Shown here in pieces: positions 51,023 to 58,812 of a DNA stretch of 64,000 bases. The notes beneath the pieces are model-generated. The model saw nothing but the letters and a program-made list of their open reading frames with translations. It ran no database searches and was not told the DNA's origin. Both the position numbers and the translations under genes were made by a program. How positions within the stretch are numbered: the first letter of the stretch is position 1; each line of letters starts with the position of its first letter. The stretch is from Halorussus pelagicus (GTDB lineage: Archaea > Halobacteriota > Halobacteria > Halobacteriales > Haladaptataceae). The stretch covers positions 1,240,001-1,304,000 of the forward strand of contig NZ_CP035119.1 in NCBI RefSeq assembly GCF_004087835.1. The letters run 5' to 3'.

Positions 51023-51847
51023 TCAGTAACGTAGGCGTTCGATTCGCTTCTCGACCGGCGGATGAGTGGCGAACAGTTGCGCGAGACCGGTGCCCTCGCC
51101 GAAGATGCAGAGTGCGCCGACCTCCGAGTCGATTTTCGACTCTTGGGCGCGTTCGCTTCCGCGGCTAATCTTTTCGAGCGCGCTGGCCAGCGGTTCGCCG
51201 CCGCCGATTTCGTCGGCGGCGTCGCGGTCCGCGACGTACTCCCGGTAGCGCGAGATGGCGAAGACGAACACCATCACGAGCATCTGGGTGATTTGGCCGA
51301 CGACGATGGCGAGAAAGAAGTCCGCGAGGTCGTTGTCGCCGGTCAGCAGGACCGCCCACTGAGCGACGATGGCGACGATGGAGGCGACGCCCTGCCCGAG
51401 GACCATCATCACCACGTCTCGGTTCCGGATGTGGGCCAGTTCGTGCGCGAGGACGCCTTCAACTTCGCGGGCGTCAAGCAACTGGAGCAGTTCCTCGGAG
51501 ACGACGACGGTGCCCGCGCCCTTGCGCCCGACGGCGAAGGCATTGGGTACGCCCATCCGGGCGACCATCAGTCGCGGCTTGTCGATGCCCATGTCCTTCG
51601 ACAGCGACTCCACTTGTCGGTGAATCTCCGGGAAACGGTCCTCAGGCATGTCCTCGGCACCGACGCTCCGGAGGGCGGCCCACTTGCCGATTTTGTACTG
51701 GACGCCGACGAAGGCGACGCTTCCGAGCGCGACGAGTACCGGCGAGAAACCGAAGATCCCCATTGCGGCGACGGCGGCCACGGCGTAGAACGCGAACAGC
51801 ATCGACCCGACGACGGCCATTCGGGCCTTCAGACCGAGATGTTTCAT
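51023..51847 (-). CDS. htpX: HtpX family membrane zinc metalloprotease
   Basis: A 274-residue M48 protease. Two N-terminal TM helices (about 10-50) precede the catalytic domain with HELAH at residues 135-139 (GVLAHELAHIRNRDV). Two more TM helices follow (about 150-205), and the third zinc ligand lies in SRYREYVADRDAA. The C-terminal TGLAQLFATHPPVEKRIERL is typical. It degrades damaged membrane proteins at the cytoplasmic face. Start MKHLGLKARMAVVGSMLFAF fits the family. Confidence 0.96.
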   Translation of the reverse strand: MKHLGLKARMAVVGSMLFAFYAVAAVAAMGIFGFSPVLVALGSVAFVGVQYKIGKWAALRSVGAEDMPEDRFPEIHRQVESLSKDMGIDKPRLMVARMGVPNAFAVGRKGAGTVVVSEELLQLLDAREVEGVLAHELAHIRNRDVVMMVLGQGVASIVAIVAQWAVLLTGDNDLADFFLAIVVGQITQMLVMVFVFAISRYREYVADRDAADEIGGGEPLASALEKISRGSERAQESKIDSEVGALCIFGEGTGLAQLFATHPPVEKRIERLRY

Positions 51848-51992
51848 GTGCGGGTGTGGACAGTGACGCCACTAATAGCCGGTGGTTGTTGTAGTAGAGC
51901 AATTGTCTCGACTCGAGACGAAAGAGGTGGAAACTTCGACCAGTCGTCAGTCCGGTTGCCACTTCCCCGAGGAGTCAGTGAGCAGGATTACC

Positions 51993-52151
51993 CTACTGTG
52001 ACTCCGTGTGGGTCAGGCGTCGGTACGTGTGATATAGCCCCACGAGAGCGGTCATCAGTCCGACGAGTGCGGTCGCCAGTTCGACGACGACCGTCGCTCG
52101 CTGAACGGTGACGCTCACACCGACGATGACAACCGGCCAAGGTGTAATCAT
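51993..52151 (-). CDS. Small membrane protein behind a perfect palindrome
   Basis: A 52-residue ORF, MITPWPVVIVGVSVTVQRAT then VVVELATALVGLMTALVGLY, with one or two hydrophobic helices and a basic/polar end HTYRRLTHTESQ. Its ATG begins 3 bases after a 10-bp-stem palindrome (52155-52179). A TTATAG box at 52184-52189 lies 33-38 bases upstream of the ATG, so the palindrome covers the likely start site. Its first codons are duplicated in inverted orientation at 52340-52356. The layout parallels the ORF at 7672. Confidence 0.52.
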   Translation of the reverse strand: MITPWPVVIVGVSVTVQRATVVVELATALVGLMTALVGLYHTYRRLTHTESQ

Positions 52152-52356
52152 CGTACACTACTGCGCGAGGCAGTAGTGTTCAGCTATAACGACTACTTAG
52201 TCAAAAATTTTCCTGTTGGCTCCTGTTCGTAGTTTCGAAGAGAGCAGTCAATTCAGCTGTGAAACCAAGATAACACTGCACAGAGCTGCAACTGAAGGAG
52301 CGAGTTCCAAAAGGAATCATCGGATGCAGTAGTGCACCGATGATACACCTTGGCCG
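52134..52356. repeat. 223-bp element with imperfect terminal inverted repeats
   Basis: The left end CGGCCAAGGTGTAATCATCG (52134-52153) continues to CACTACTGC. The right end, read on the opposite strand from 52356, is CGGCCAAGGTGTATCATCGG continuing to TGCACTACTGC. The arms of about 31 bases differ by one indel and few substitutions. Inside are a perfect hairpin ACACTACTGC/GCAGTAGTGT (52155-52179, loop GCGAG) at the left and a bulged hairpin ATCATCGG..CCGATGAT (52316-52344) at the right. The core is AT-rich and non-coding. It could be a MITE-like element or an inverted duplication of the small gene's 5' end. Confidence 0.7.
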
Positions 52357-52410
52357 TATAGACGAACTCCTGCTTTCGATAAAAACGTTTCCCCAAAGTG
52401 AGCGTCCGCC

Positions 52411-53997
52411 CTACTCCGCGCCGTTCAGTTCGATGTAGCGCGCTTCGATGATTCGCTCGTCGGCCTCCAGCGTCTCCTTCGCGTCGTCGGGGACCTGCTC
52501 GTCGAGCGTGTACACCGTCAGCGCCTCGCCGCCGTGAGTCTCGCGGGCGTTGAACATCCCCGCGATGTTGACTCCGTGGTCGCCGAGGATGGTGCCGATG
52601 AAGCCGATGACGCCCGGCGCGTCCTCGTTACGGGCGACGAGCATGTGGCCGTGCGGGATGGCGTCGATGCGGTAGTCGTCCACGCGGACGATGCGGGGGT
52701 CCTCGTCGGCGAACAGGGTGCCTTCGACGCTGATGGACTCGTCGTCGCCCGAGACGGTCACGCGGACGAGGCTCTGGAAGTCCTCGGTCTGGCGAGTCTT
52801 GGACTCCGTGACCTCGACGCCGCGCTCCTCGGCGATTTGGGGCGCGTTGACCGCGTTGACCTGCCACTCCAGCGGTTGGAAGACGCCCTTCTGGGCGCTG
52901 GCGGTCACGAGTTCCACGTCCTCCTCGGCGATGTCGCCCTCGTAGTGGACCTCGATTGAGGCGATGCGCTCGTCTAACAGTTGCGTGGCGATTTTGCCCG
53001 CGGTCTCGGCGAGACCGATGTACGGTTCGACGCGGGGGAACGCGCTCTCGTCGATGGACGGGGCGTTCAGCGCGTTGACGACCGGTTCTTCGGCGAGCGC
53101 CGCGACAACTTGGTCGGCGGTGCTGGTGGCGACGTTCTCTTGGGCGGCCTCGGTACTCGCGCCGAGGTGGGGCGTGACCACGGCGTCCTCGACATCCAAC
53201 AGGGGATTGTCCGGCGAGATGGGTTCGTCGGCGAACACGTCCACCGCGGCACCCGCGAGGACGCCCTCCTCGACGGCCTCGGCGAGCGCGTCCTCGTCCA
53301 CGACGCCGCCGCGGGCGCAGTTGACGAGGTAGCCGCCTTCGAGTTGTGCGAGTTCCTCGTCGCTGATGAGGCCCTCGGTTTCGGGGGTCAGCGGCGTGTG
53401 GACCGTCAGGAAGTCCGCGCGGTCGAGACAGTCGTCCAAGTCCACCAGTTGCGCGCCGAGTTGCTTGGCGCGTTCCTCGCTGATGTAGGGGTCGTAGGCC
53501 ACGAGGTCCATCCCGAGCGAGTCGAGTTTCTTGGCGACCTCTTGGCCGACCCGACCGAGACCGACGACGCCGAGCGTCTTGCCGTTGAGTTCGGTGCCCA
53601 GATAGTCGCCCTTAGCCCACTCGCCGCCCTTGAGTCGCGCGTGGGCCTGCGGGATGGACCGCGCACTGGCGAACGCCATGGCGACGGTGTGTTCGGCCGC
53701 GGCCCGGACGTTGCCCTCCGGCGCGTTGGCCACGATGACGCCGTGTTCGGTCGCCGATTCGATGTCGATGTTGTCAACGCCGATTCCCGCCCGGCCGACG
53801 ATGACGAGTTCCGGAGCGGCCTCGAAGAGTTGCTCGTTCACGTCGGTTCCCGAGCGAACGATGAGACCGTTGGCGTCCGAGACGGCGGCCAGAAGTGCGT
53901 CTCCTTCCACGTCGTAGGCGGTTTCGACTTCGTGACCCGCCTCACGAAGTCGCTCTAAGCCTGCGTCGGCGATAGGGTCCGTTACGAGAACTTTCAT
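52411..53997 (-). CDS. serA: D-3-phosphoglycerate dehydrogenase
   Basis: A 528-residue enzyme; start MKVLVTDPIADAGLERLREA. Substrate/NAD domains: GRAGIGVDNIDIESATEHG, VVGLGRVGQEVAKKL (NAD-binding), NCARGGVVDEDALAEAV (Arg), DVFADEPISPDNPLL (Glu) and VVTPHLGASTEAAQEN (His). An intervening ASB domain (about 320-440) and a C-terminal ACT domain (about 455-528; HMLVARNEDAPGVIGFIGTI) indicate allosteric control, in this family usually by serine. It oxidises 3-phosphoglycerate in serine synthesis. It is divergent from the first PiT gene. Confidence 0.96.
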   Translation of the reverse strand: MKVLVTDPIADAGLERLREAGHEVETAYDVEGDALLAAVSDANGLIVRSGTDVNEQLFEAAPELVIVGRAGIGVDNIDIESATEHGVIVANAPEGNVRAAAEHTVAMAFASARSIPQAHARLKGGEWAKGDYLGTELNGKTLGVVGLGRVGQEVAKKLDSLGMDLVAYDPYISEERAKQLGAQLVDLDDCLDRADFLTVHTPLTPETEGLISDEELAQLEGGYLVNCARGGVVDEDALAEAVEEGVLAGAAVDVFADEPISPDNPLLDVEDAVVTPHLGASTEAAQENVATSTADQVVAALAEEPVVNALNAPSIDESAFPRVEPYIGLAETAGKIATQLLDERIASIEVHYEGDIAEEDVELVTASAQKGVFQPLEWQVNAVNAPQIAEERGVEVTESKTRQTEDFQSLVRVTVSGDDESISVEGTLFADEDPRIVRVDDYRIDAIPHGHMLVARNEDAPGVIGFIGTILGDHGVNIAGMFNARETHGGEALTVYTLDEQVPDDAKETLEADERIIEARYIELNGAE

Positions 53998-54099
53998 GCC
54001 TACGTTGAGTCGTGCCGCCGGGATAACCCTTTCTGCGCCTGTGTCTTTTGCCAGAATCGGGTCAACTCGACGTTCGAAGTTGCGACCGGACAAGGAGGA

Positions 54100-54105
54100 T
54101 TTAAT
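54100..54105 (+). promoter_or_regulatory. TATA box (TTTAAT) of first PiT gene
   Basis: Lies 25-30 bases before the GTG at 54130, supporting the GTG start of a leaderless mRNA. Confidence 0.5.
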
Positions 54106-54129
54106 CCGTCTTCGCCCGAGATACCCCTA

Positions 54130-55344
54130 GTGAGCAATCTACTCCTCTTGCTCGGCGTCGTCGTCGCCATCTTCGTCGGCTTCAACATCGGCGGGTCGAA
54201 CACAGGCGTCGCGTTCGGCCCGGCGGTCGGCAGCGGGACCGTCTCGAAACTCGGTGCGGGCGCGCTGATGAGTTTCTTCTTCCTGCTCGGCGGGTGGACG
54301 CTCGGCCGCCGCGTGGTCGATACGCTCGGTAAGGACCTCGTCTCGGGCGACCCCTTCACGATGCGCGTCGCCGTCGTCGTCCTGCTGTTTATCGGTCTCG
54401 CGCTGTTCGCGGGGAACGTCCTCGGCGTCCCCGCCTCTACCTCGATGACCGCGGTAGGCGCAATCGTCGGTCTCGGTCTCGCCATCGGCCAGTTGAAGGT
54501 CGAGGCCGTCCTCGAAATCGTCGGCTGGTGGCTCGTCGCGCCCATCGTCGGCTTCTGGGTGAGCGCGGTGGTCGGCCGCTACTGGTACGACGACTTGGAC
54601 GAGTTCATCAACATCGACCAGAGCAAGGGGCGACTCGTGGCGTTCGACACCGCCGGGAGCCTCCCGCGCCCGGAACTCGGGCCGGGAACCACCCGCCGGG
54701 AGTTCGTCGGCACGCTGCTCGTCATCGCTATCGGCTGTTACATGGCGTTCTCCGCGGGGACGAGCAACGTGGCGAACGCCGTCGCGCCGCTGGTCGGCAA
54801 CGGCGCGATTTCGATGACCGAGGGCGTCCTGTTGGCGTCCGGCGCGACCGCAATCGGCGCGTTCACCATCGCTCGGCGCACCCTCGACACGGTGGGCAAC
54901 GACCTCACCGACCTGCCGCTGGTCGCGGCAGTCGTCGTCGCCGTCGTGAGTTCCTCCATCGTGACGGTGCTGTCGGCGCTCTCCATTCCCGCGAGTTTCG
55001 TCGTCATCGCCACCATGAGCGTGGTCGGTCTCGGGTGGGGCCGCGCCACGGTCGCCGACCCGGTCTCCGAGACACCACCGGTTCCGGGCGCGAGCGTCGG
55101 CGTCCCCGGCGAGAGCGCCGCCATGCCCGGCGAGAAGCGAACTGCTCCCAACGAGACCAAGACCAGCGACTTCGATGGCGACCGCGACGCCGCCGACTCG
55201 GAGGTGGCCGCGGACGGCCCGCCGTCCCCGGCCGAACTCTACCAGCCAGCGACGACCGCGAGGGTCGTTCTCCTCCAGAATCTCGTGCCCGGAATTGCGA
55301 CGGTCGTCGCGTACGTCGTGTTCCGCTACGTGCCGATTCTGTGA
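54130..55344 (+). CDS. PiT-family inorganic phosphate transporter (first)
   Basis: A 404-residue membrane protein with GTG start and about ten TM helices. The two inverted PiT repeats are visible: FVGFNIGGSNTGVAFGPAVG near the N-terminus and MAFSAGTSNVANAVAPLVGN in the second half, plus VPASTSMTAVGAIVG. A hydrophilic loop of about 60 residues (about 320-375, ETPPVPGASVGVPGESAAMP) precedes the last helix. It imports phosphate with a cation. A tandem paralog follows at 55471 with its own promoter. Confidence 0.93.
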   Translation: MSNLLLLLGVVVAIFVGFNIGGSNTGVAFGPAVGSGTVSKLGAGALMSFFFLLGGWTLGRRVVDTLGKDLVSGDPFTMRVAVVVLLFIGLALFAGNVLGVPASTSMTAVGAIVGLGLAIGQLKVEAVLEIVGWWLVAPIVGFWVSAVVGRYWYDDLDEFINIDQSKGRLVAFDTAGSLPRPELGPGTTRREFVGTLLVIAIGCYMAFSAGTSNVANAVAPLVGNGAISMTEGVLLASGATAIGAFTIARRTLDTVGNDLTDLPLVAAVVVAVVSSSIVTVLSALSIPASFVVIATMSVVGLGWGRATVADPVSETPPVPGASVGVPGESAAMPGEKRTAPNETKTSDFDGDRDAADSEVAADGPPSPAELYQPATTARVVLLQNLVPGIATVVAYVVFRYVPIL

Positions 55345-55352
55345 GCGGAGTC

Positions 55353-55424
55353 GGGTCTCGTTCTGCGAGGCAGGACGGGTCTCGTTCGGTGAGAAAGGCC
55401 AGACCTCGTTCCGCGAACCCGAAG
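55353..55424 (+). repeat. Three 24-bp imperfect tandem repeats
   Basis: Units start at 55353, 55377 and 55401 and share the core G(G/A)(T/C)CTCGTTC. They lie in the intergenic space between the two PiT genes, immediately upstream of the promoter of the second. Confidence 0.7.
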
Positions 55425-55440
55425 AATCGAGAACGATACG

Positions 55441-55447
55441 ATTTAAC
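55441..55447 (+). promoter_or_regulatory. TATA box (ATTTAAC) of second PiT gene
   Basis: Lies 24-30 bases before the GTG start at 55471. Same spacing as for the first PiT gene. Confidence 0.5.
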
Positions 55448-55470
55448 GGCCGTCGTGTCTTGGTAAACGT

Positions 55471-56676
55471 GTGATTAGCGTACTCCTCCTCGTCGGACTT
55501 GCGGTCGCCGTCTTCGTCGGCTTCAACATCGGTGGCTCCTCGACCGGCGTCGCGTTCGGCCCGGCAGTCGGAAGTGGCGTCCTCTCGAAACTCGGTGCCG
55601 CCGGGTTGATGGCGACGTTCGCGCTGCTCGGCGGGTGGACCGTCGGTCGAAACGTCATCGACACGATGGGCGGCCAAATCGTCCCGTCGGCACTGTTCAC
55701 GCTCCCCGCGAGCGTCGGCGTCCTCTTCTTTGTCGGTCTTGCGCTTCTCGTCTCGAACCTGTTCGGCGTCCCCGCCTCCACCTCGATGACCGCCGTGGGT
55801 GCCATCGCCGGGTTGGGCGTCGCGGCCGGTGACATCAACTGGGAAGTGATGGGCCAAATCGTCTCGTGGTGGCTGGTCGCGCCCATCGTCGCGTTCTGGG
55901 TCTGTGCGGTTATCGGGCGCTACCTCTACCCGTATCTGGACGTGTGGTTCCGCATCGACCGCTCGGAGGGACCGCTGTTCGAGTACAACCGCGTGGGTTC
56001 GATTCCGTATCCCGTCCCGAGCGCGACCACGAATAATCGGGAGCTTGTCAGTAGCGTCCTCGTGGTCGTCATCGGCTGTTACATGGCGTTTTCCGCGGGT
56101 GCGAGCAACGTGGCAAACGCGGTCGCACCGCTCGTCGGGAGCGGCGAGGTGGGCGTCAATCAGGGTATCCTCCTTGCGGCGGGTGCCATCGCGCTCGGCG
56201 CGTTCACCATCGCTCGGCGCACCCTCGACACCGTCGGCAACGACCTCACCGACTTGCCCCTGCTAGCCGCGCTTATCGTGGAGGTCGTCTCGGCGTCGCT
56301 CATCACGATGCTGTCGTATCTGGGCATCCCGGCGAGTCTTGCTGTGAGTGCGACGATGTGCATCATCGGTCTCGGGTGGGGCCGAGCGACGCGGGCCGTC
56401 AGAGTTCGAGACGCCGCGACCGCGGCGGTCCGAGGCGACGGCGAAAAAGACGGCGAGAGAACCGGCGAGAAGTCGAAGATGTCCGTTGACGCGCTGACGG
56501 CCGAACCAGAGGACGAAGTCCAGAAAATCGGCGAGGAAGACCCCGACGACCTCCAGACCAAAGACCTGTTCGACCCCTCTTCGACTGGTCGCGTCATCAT
56601 GCTCTGGATTCTGACGCCGAGCATCTCGGCGGTGGCGTCGTTCCTCCTGTTCGAGTTCTTCCCGATTTATCAGTAG
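55471..56676 (+). CDS. PiT-family inorganic phosphate transporter (second)
   Basis: A 401-residue paralog of the preceding transporter, clearly a tandem duplicate: FVGFNIGGSSTGVAFGPAVG, VPASTSMTAVGAIAG, MAFSAGASNVANAVAPLVGS and ARRTLDTVGNDLTDLP all recur. GTG start. The hydrophilic loop before the last helix differs in sequence (DGEKDGERTGEKSKMSVDAL), as expected for a fast-evolving cytoplasmic region. Separate promoters suggest different regulation, for example under different phosphate levels; that is inference. Confidence 0.93.
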   Translation: MISVLLLVGLAVAVFVGFNIGGSSTGVAFGPAVGSGVLSKLGAAGLMATFALLGGWTVGRNVIDTMGGQIVPSALFTLPASVGVLFFVGLALLVSNLFGVPASTSMTAVGAIAGLGVAAGDINWEVMGQIVSWWLVAPIVAFWVCAVIGRYLYPYLDVWFRIDRSEGPLFEYNRVGSIPYPVPSATTNNRELVSSVLVVVIGCYMAFSAGASNVANAVAPLVGSGEVGVNQGILLAAGAIALGAFTIARRTLDTVGNDLTDLPLLAALIVEVVSASLITMLSYLGIPASLAVSATMCIIGLGWGRATRAVRVRDAATAAVRGDGEKDGERTGEKSKMSVDALTAEPEDEVQKIGEEDPDDLQTKDLFDPSSTGRVIMLWILTPSISAVASFLLFEFFPIYQ

Positions 56677-56738
56677 CATCGCCGCGTTCGGGCGGAAACA
56701 ATAACTACTAACCATGTCGCGGCCGAACCATCGTCTTG

Positions 56739-57128
56739 ATGCCAACAGTAGAATACCTTAACTACGAGGTACTGGACGACCAAGGCTGGGACATGGACGA
56801 CGACGACCTCTTCGAGCAGGCCGCCGACGCCGGTCTCGACGGCGAGGACTACGGTAGCCTCGAGGTCTCGGAAGGCGAGTACATCCTCGAAGCCGCAGAG
56901 GCGCAGGGCTACGACTGGCCCTTCTCGTGCCGCGCTGGTGCCTGTGCGAACTGCGCCGCCATCGTCAAAGAGGGCGAAATCGACATGGACATGCAGCAGA
57001 TTCTCTCCGACGAAGAGGTCGAAGAGAAGAACGTCCGCCTGACCTGCATCGGTAGCGCCGCTACCGACGAGGTCAAGATCGTCTACAACGCCAAGCACCT
57101 CGACTACCTCCAGAACCGCGTCATATAA
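56739..57128 (+). CDS. fdx: Haloarchaeal 2Fe-2S ferredoxin
   Basis: A 129-residue plant-type ferredoxin, start [20 protein letters not shown] (a TTG one codon earlier is less likely). The 2Fe-2S loop CRAGACANC (Cys-x4-Cys-x2-Cys) and the fourth Cys in [11 protein letters not shown] are complete. The acidic helical insertion [20 protein letters not shown] near the N-terminus is the haloarchaeal hallmark. It is the main electron carrier for 2-oxoacid oxidoreductases and is a plausible donor to the nitrite reductase at the left end. A T6 run follows. Confidence 0.97.
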   Translation: MPTVEYLNYEVLDDQGWDMDDDDLFEQAADAGLDGEDYGSLEVSEGEYILEAAEAQGYDWPFSCRAGACANCAAIVKEGEIDMDMQQILSDEEVEEKNVRLTCIGSAATDEVKIVYNAKHLDYLQNRVI

Positions 57129-57147
57129 CTGCCCTTCCGGATTTCGA

Positions 57148-57153
57148 TTTTTT
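57148..57153 (+). terminator. T6 tract after ferredoxin gene
   Basis: Six T residues about 20 bases after the fdx stop codon. Confidence 0.5.
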
Positions 57154-57228
57154 GCACGAGTGCGACCGACGAGCGGTCGCTCTACGGACGGTAGCTTTAC
57201 CGTCGTCGCTGGCGTTGCGGGCTAGTCG

Positions 57229-57489
57229 ATGACCGGCGACCCCGACGATTCGACGCGAACGATGCGCGACGCCTTCCGCGTCTGGAACGTCGATGCGGTG
57301 GAGCGCGAACTCGTCCTCCGGAGTTCCGACGACCAGTACGTCGCCGTCCCGCTTCCTGCAGAGAACAAGGACCTGTTCGAGCGACTGGTGGACTCGGAGG
57401 GAACCGTCGAGGCGACGTTGGTGGCGGTTGGCGGGGACGGCCCCTCGTGGCGGATAGCGGAGGTTCACGGCGTCGGTGAGGAGAGTTGA
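57229..57489 (+). CDS. Small hypothetical haloarchaeal protein
   Basis: An 86-residue acidic protein (MTGDPDDSTRTMRDAFRVWN). Predicted beta strands VERELVLRSSDDQYVAVPLP and VEATLVAVGGDGPSWRIAEV suggest a compact beta-rich fold. There is no Cys or membrane segment. It is oriented as fdx, about 100 bases downstream of it, beyond the T6 tract. Composition is typical of host genes. No function recognised. Confidence 0.72.
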   Translation: MTGDPDDSTRTMRDAFRVWNVDAVERELVLRSSDDQYVAVPLPAENKDLFERLVDSEGTVEATLVAVGGDGPSWRIAEVHGVGEES

Positions 57490-57792
57490 CCGACGTGAAG
57501 CGTAAATCCGTCTCGGCGGTGGCATTCAGCGACATAAACGGTCGCTGCGGACACTGGATTTTTACATCCTGAGATCGGACTTGTGAATATGAAAGAAAGT
57601 CGGCCCATTCATCCCGCGGAAAAGGGCCAGCGAAGTAACAAAGGCTCTGCGCTCTTTACTCGCCTCTCACGGTATCTGCAGCCAGATGGCGATTCGAAGT
57701 AACGTACTTTTCTCGAATCGTACCCGACGGAAGGTCCTCTTAGATTTATATAGGAAGCCGAAACAAACCTCGGTCACGGAGAGATACACGCC
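57490..57792. other. Intergenic region between small gene and pibD
   Basis: The only candidate gene is the 37-residue ORF at 57589. The last 60 bases before pibD contain AT-rich TTAGATTTATATAGG (57737-57752), a good TATA box about 45 bases before the pibD GTG. Confidence 0.5.
57589..57702 (+). CDS. Possible 37-residue basic protein
   Basis: A short ORF MKESRPIHPAEKGQRSNKGS... with a T-rich TATA-like element (TTTTTACA) about 25-30 bases upstream. It is basic (several Lys/Arg), unlike most proteins here, and could be a small nucleic-acid-binding protein or a chance ORF. Evidence is promoter spacing only. Confidence 0.3.
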   Translation: MKESRPIHPAEKGQRSNKGSALFTRLSRYLQPDGDSK

Positions 57793-58812
57793 GTGGTTTC
57801 CCCCATCGACGCCTCGATACCCGACGTTCTACGATTGCTCGTCGTCCCCGTCTTCGGTTGGGCCGCGTGGCGGGACGTGAAGACCCGCCGGATACCGAAC
57901 CGGACGTGGTACCCCCTCGCCGCGCTCGCGGTCGTCCTGCTCGCGGTCGAGGGGTGGCAAGCGTGGACCGGCACCGCCTACGAGACCCGGTGGTTCGCCC
58001 TCCGGGCCGCCATCAGCCTCGGCTTCGTCGCGCCGCTGGTCGTCGCTTTCTGGTGGTTCCGAGCGTTCGGCGGCGCGGACGCCAAGGCATTTCTCGTCGT
58101 CGCCGTACTGTTTCCGACGTTCCCGACCTACGAGGTTGCCGGGTGGGTGTTACCTTACCAGCAGACCGCCGTCGGCGTGTTCTCGCTGACCATCCTGACG
58201 AACACGGTGCTGTTCGGCGCTCTCTACCCGGTCGCCGTCCTCACGCGGAACGCGGTCGCCGGGCGGTTCTCGTCGGTGATGTTCGTGGGCAAGCCCGTCT
58301 CGTGGGACGCGATTCCGACAGAACACGGGCGTCTGCTGGAGACGCCGGAGGGCACGACGCGGAGCGGCGTGGACTTAGACGCGGTTCGGATGTACCTCCG
58401 GTGGCGCGGCCTGACGCTGGCGGAGTTGCGCGAGCGCGCCGACCACTTCCGAGACCCCGCGACCCTGCCCGCAGCGCCGAATCCGCCCGGCGACGGCGCA
58501 GTCAGCGTCGAGGAGCTTCGGGCCGACGGCGGCCAGAGCGCGACAAGAGAGGCGACGCCGAAATCGGACGCCTCCGAGGCAGACCCGTGGGGCGCGGCGG
58601 CGTTCCTCGACGACATCGACCACGGCGCGTACGGCACGACGCCCGAGGGCCTGCGCGACGGTCTGGACGTGCTGGTCCGCGACGACGAGGTGTGGGTCTC
58701 TCCGGGTATCCCCTTCGTCGTCCCCCTGTTCGTCGGGACGGTCGTGGCGCTGACCTACGGCGACCTGCTGTTCGGCGCGCTCGACCTGCTCGGACTGACC
58801 GGACTGGCCTAA
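57793..58812 (+). CDS. pibD: Prepilin/preflagellin peptidase PibD
   Basis: A 339-residue A24-family aspartic protease with GTG start. Catalytic Asp28 ([12 protein letters not shown]) and Asp96 in FGGADAKAF (the GxGD-like motif) are present. About six TM helices surround them. An unusually long hydrophilic segment (about residues 170-300) lies between the penultimate and last helices. It cleaves class III signal peptides of archaellins and type IV pilins. No pilin gene is in the window. Its stop overlaps the end of the convergent TRAP permease gene by 4 bases. Confidence 0.92.
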   Translation: MVSPIDASIPDVLRLLVVPVFGWAAWRDVKTRRIPNRTWYPLAALAVVLLAVEGWQAWTGTAYETRWFALRAAISLGFVAPLVVAFWWFRAFGGADAKAFLVVAVLFPTFPTYEVAGWVLPYQQTAVGVFSLTILTNTVLFGALYPVAVLTRNAVAGRFSSVMFVGKPVSWDAIPTEHGRLLETPEGTTRSGVDLDAVRMYLRWRGLTLAELRERADHFRDPATLPAAPNPPGDGAVSVEELRADGGQSATREATPKSDASEADPWGAAAFLDDIDHGAYGTTPEGLRDGLDVLVRDDEVWVSPGIPFVVPLFVGTVVALTYGDLLFGALDLLGLTGLA

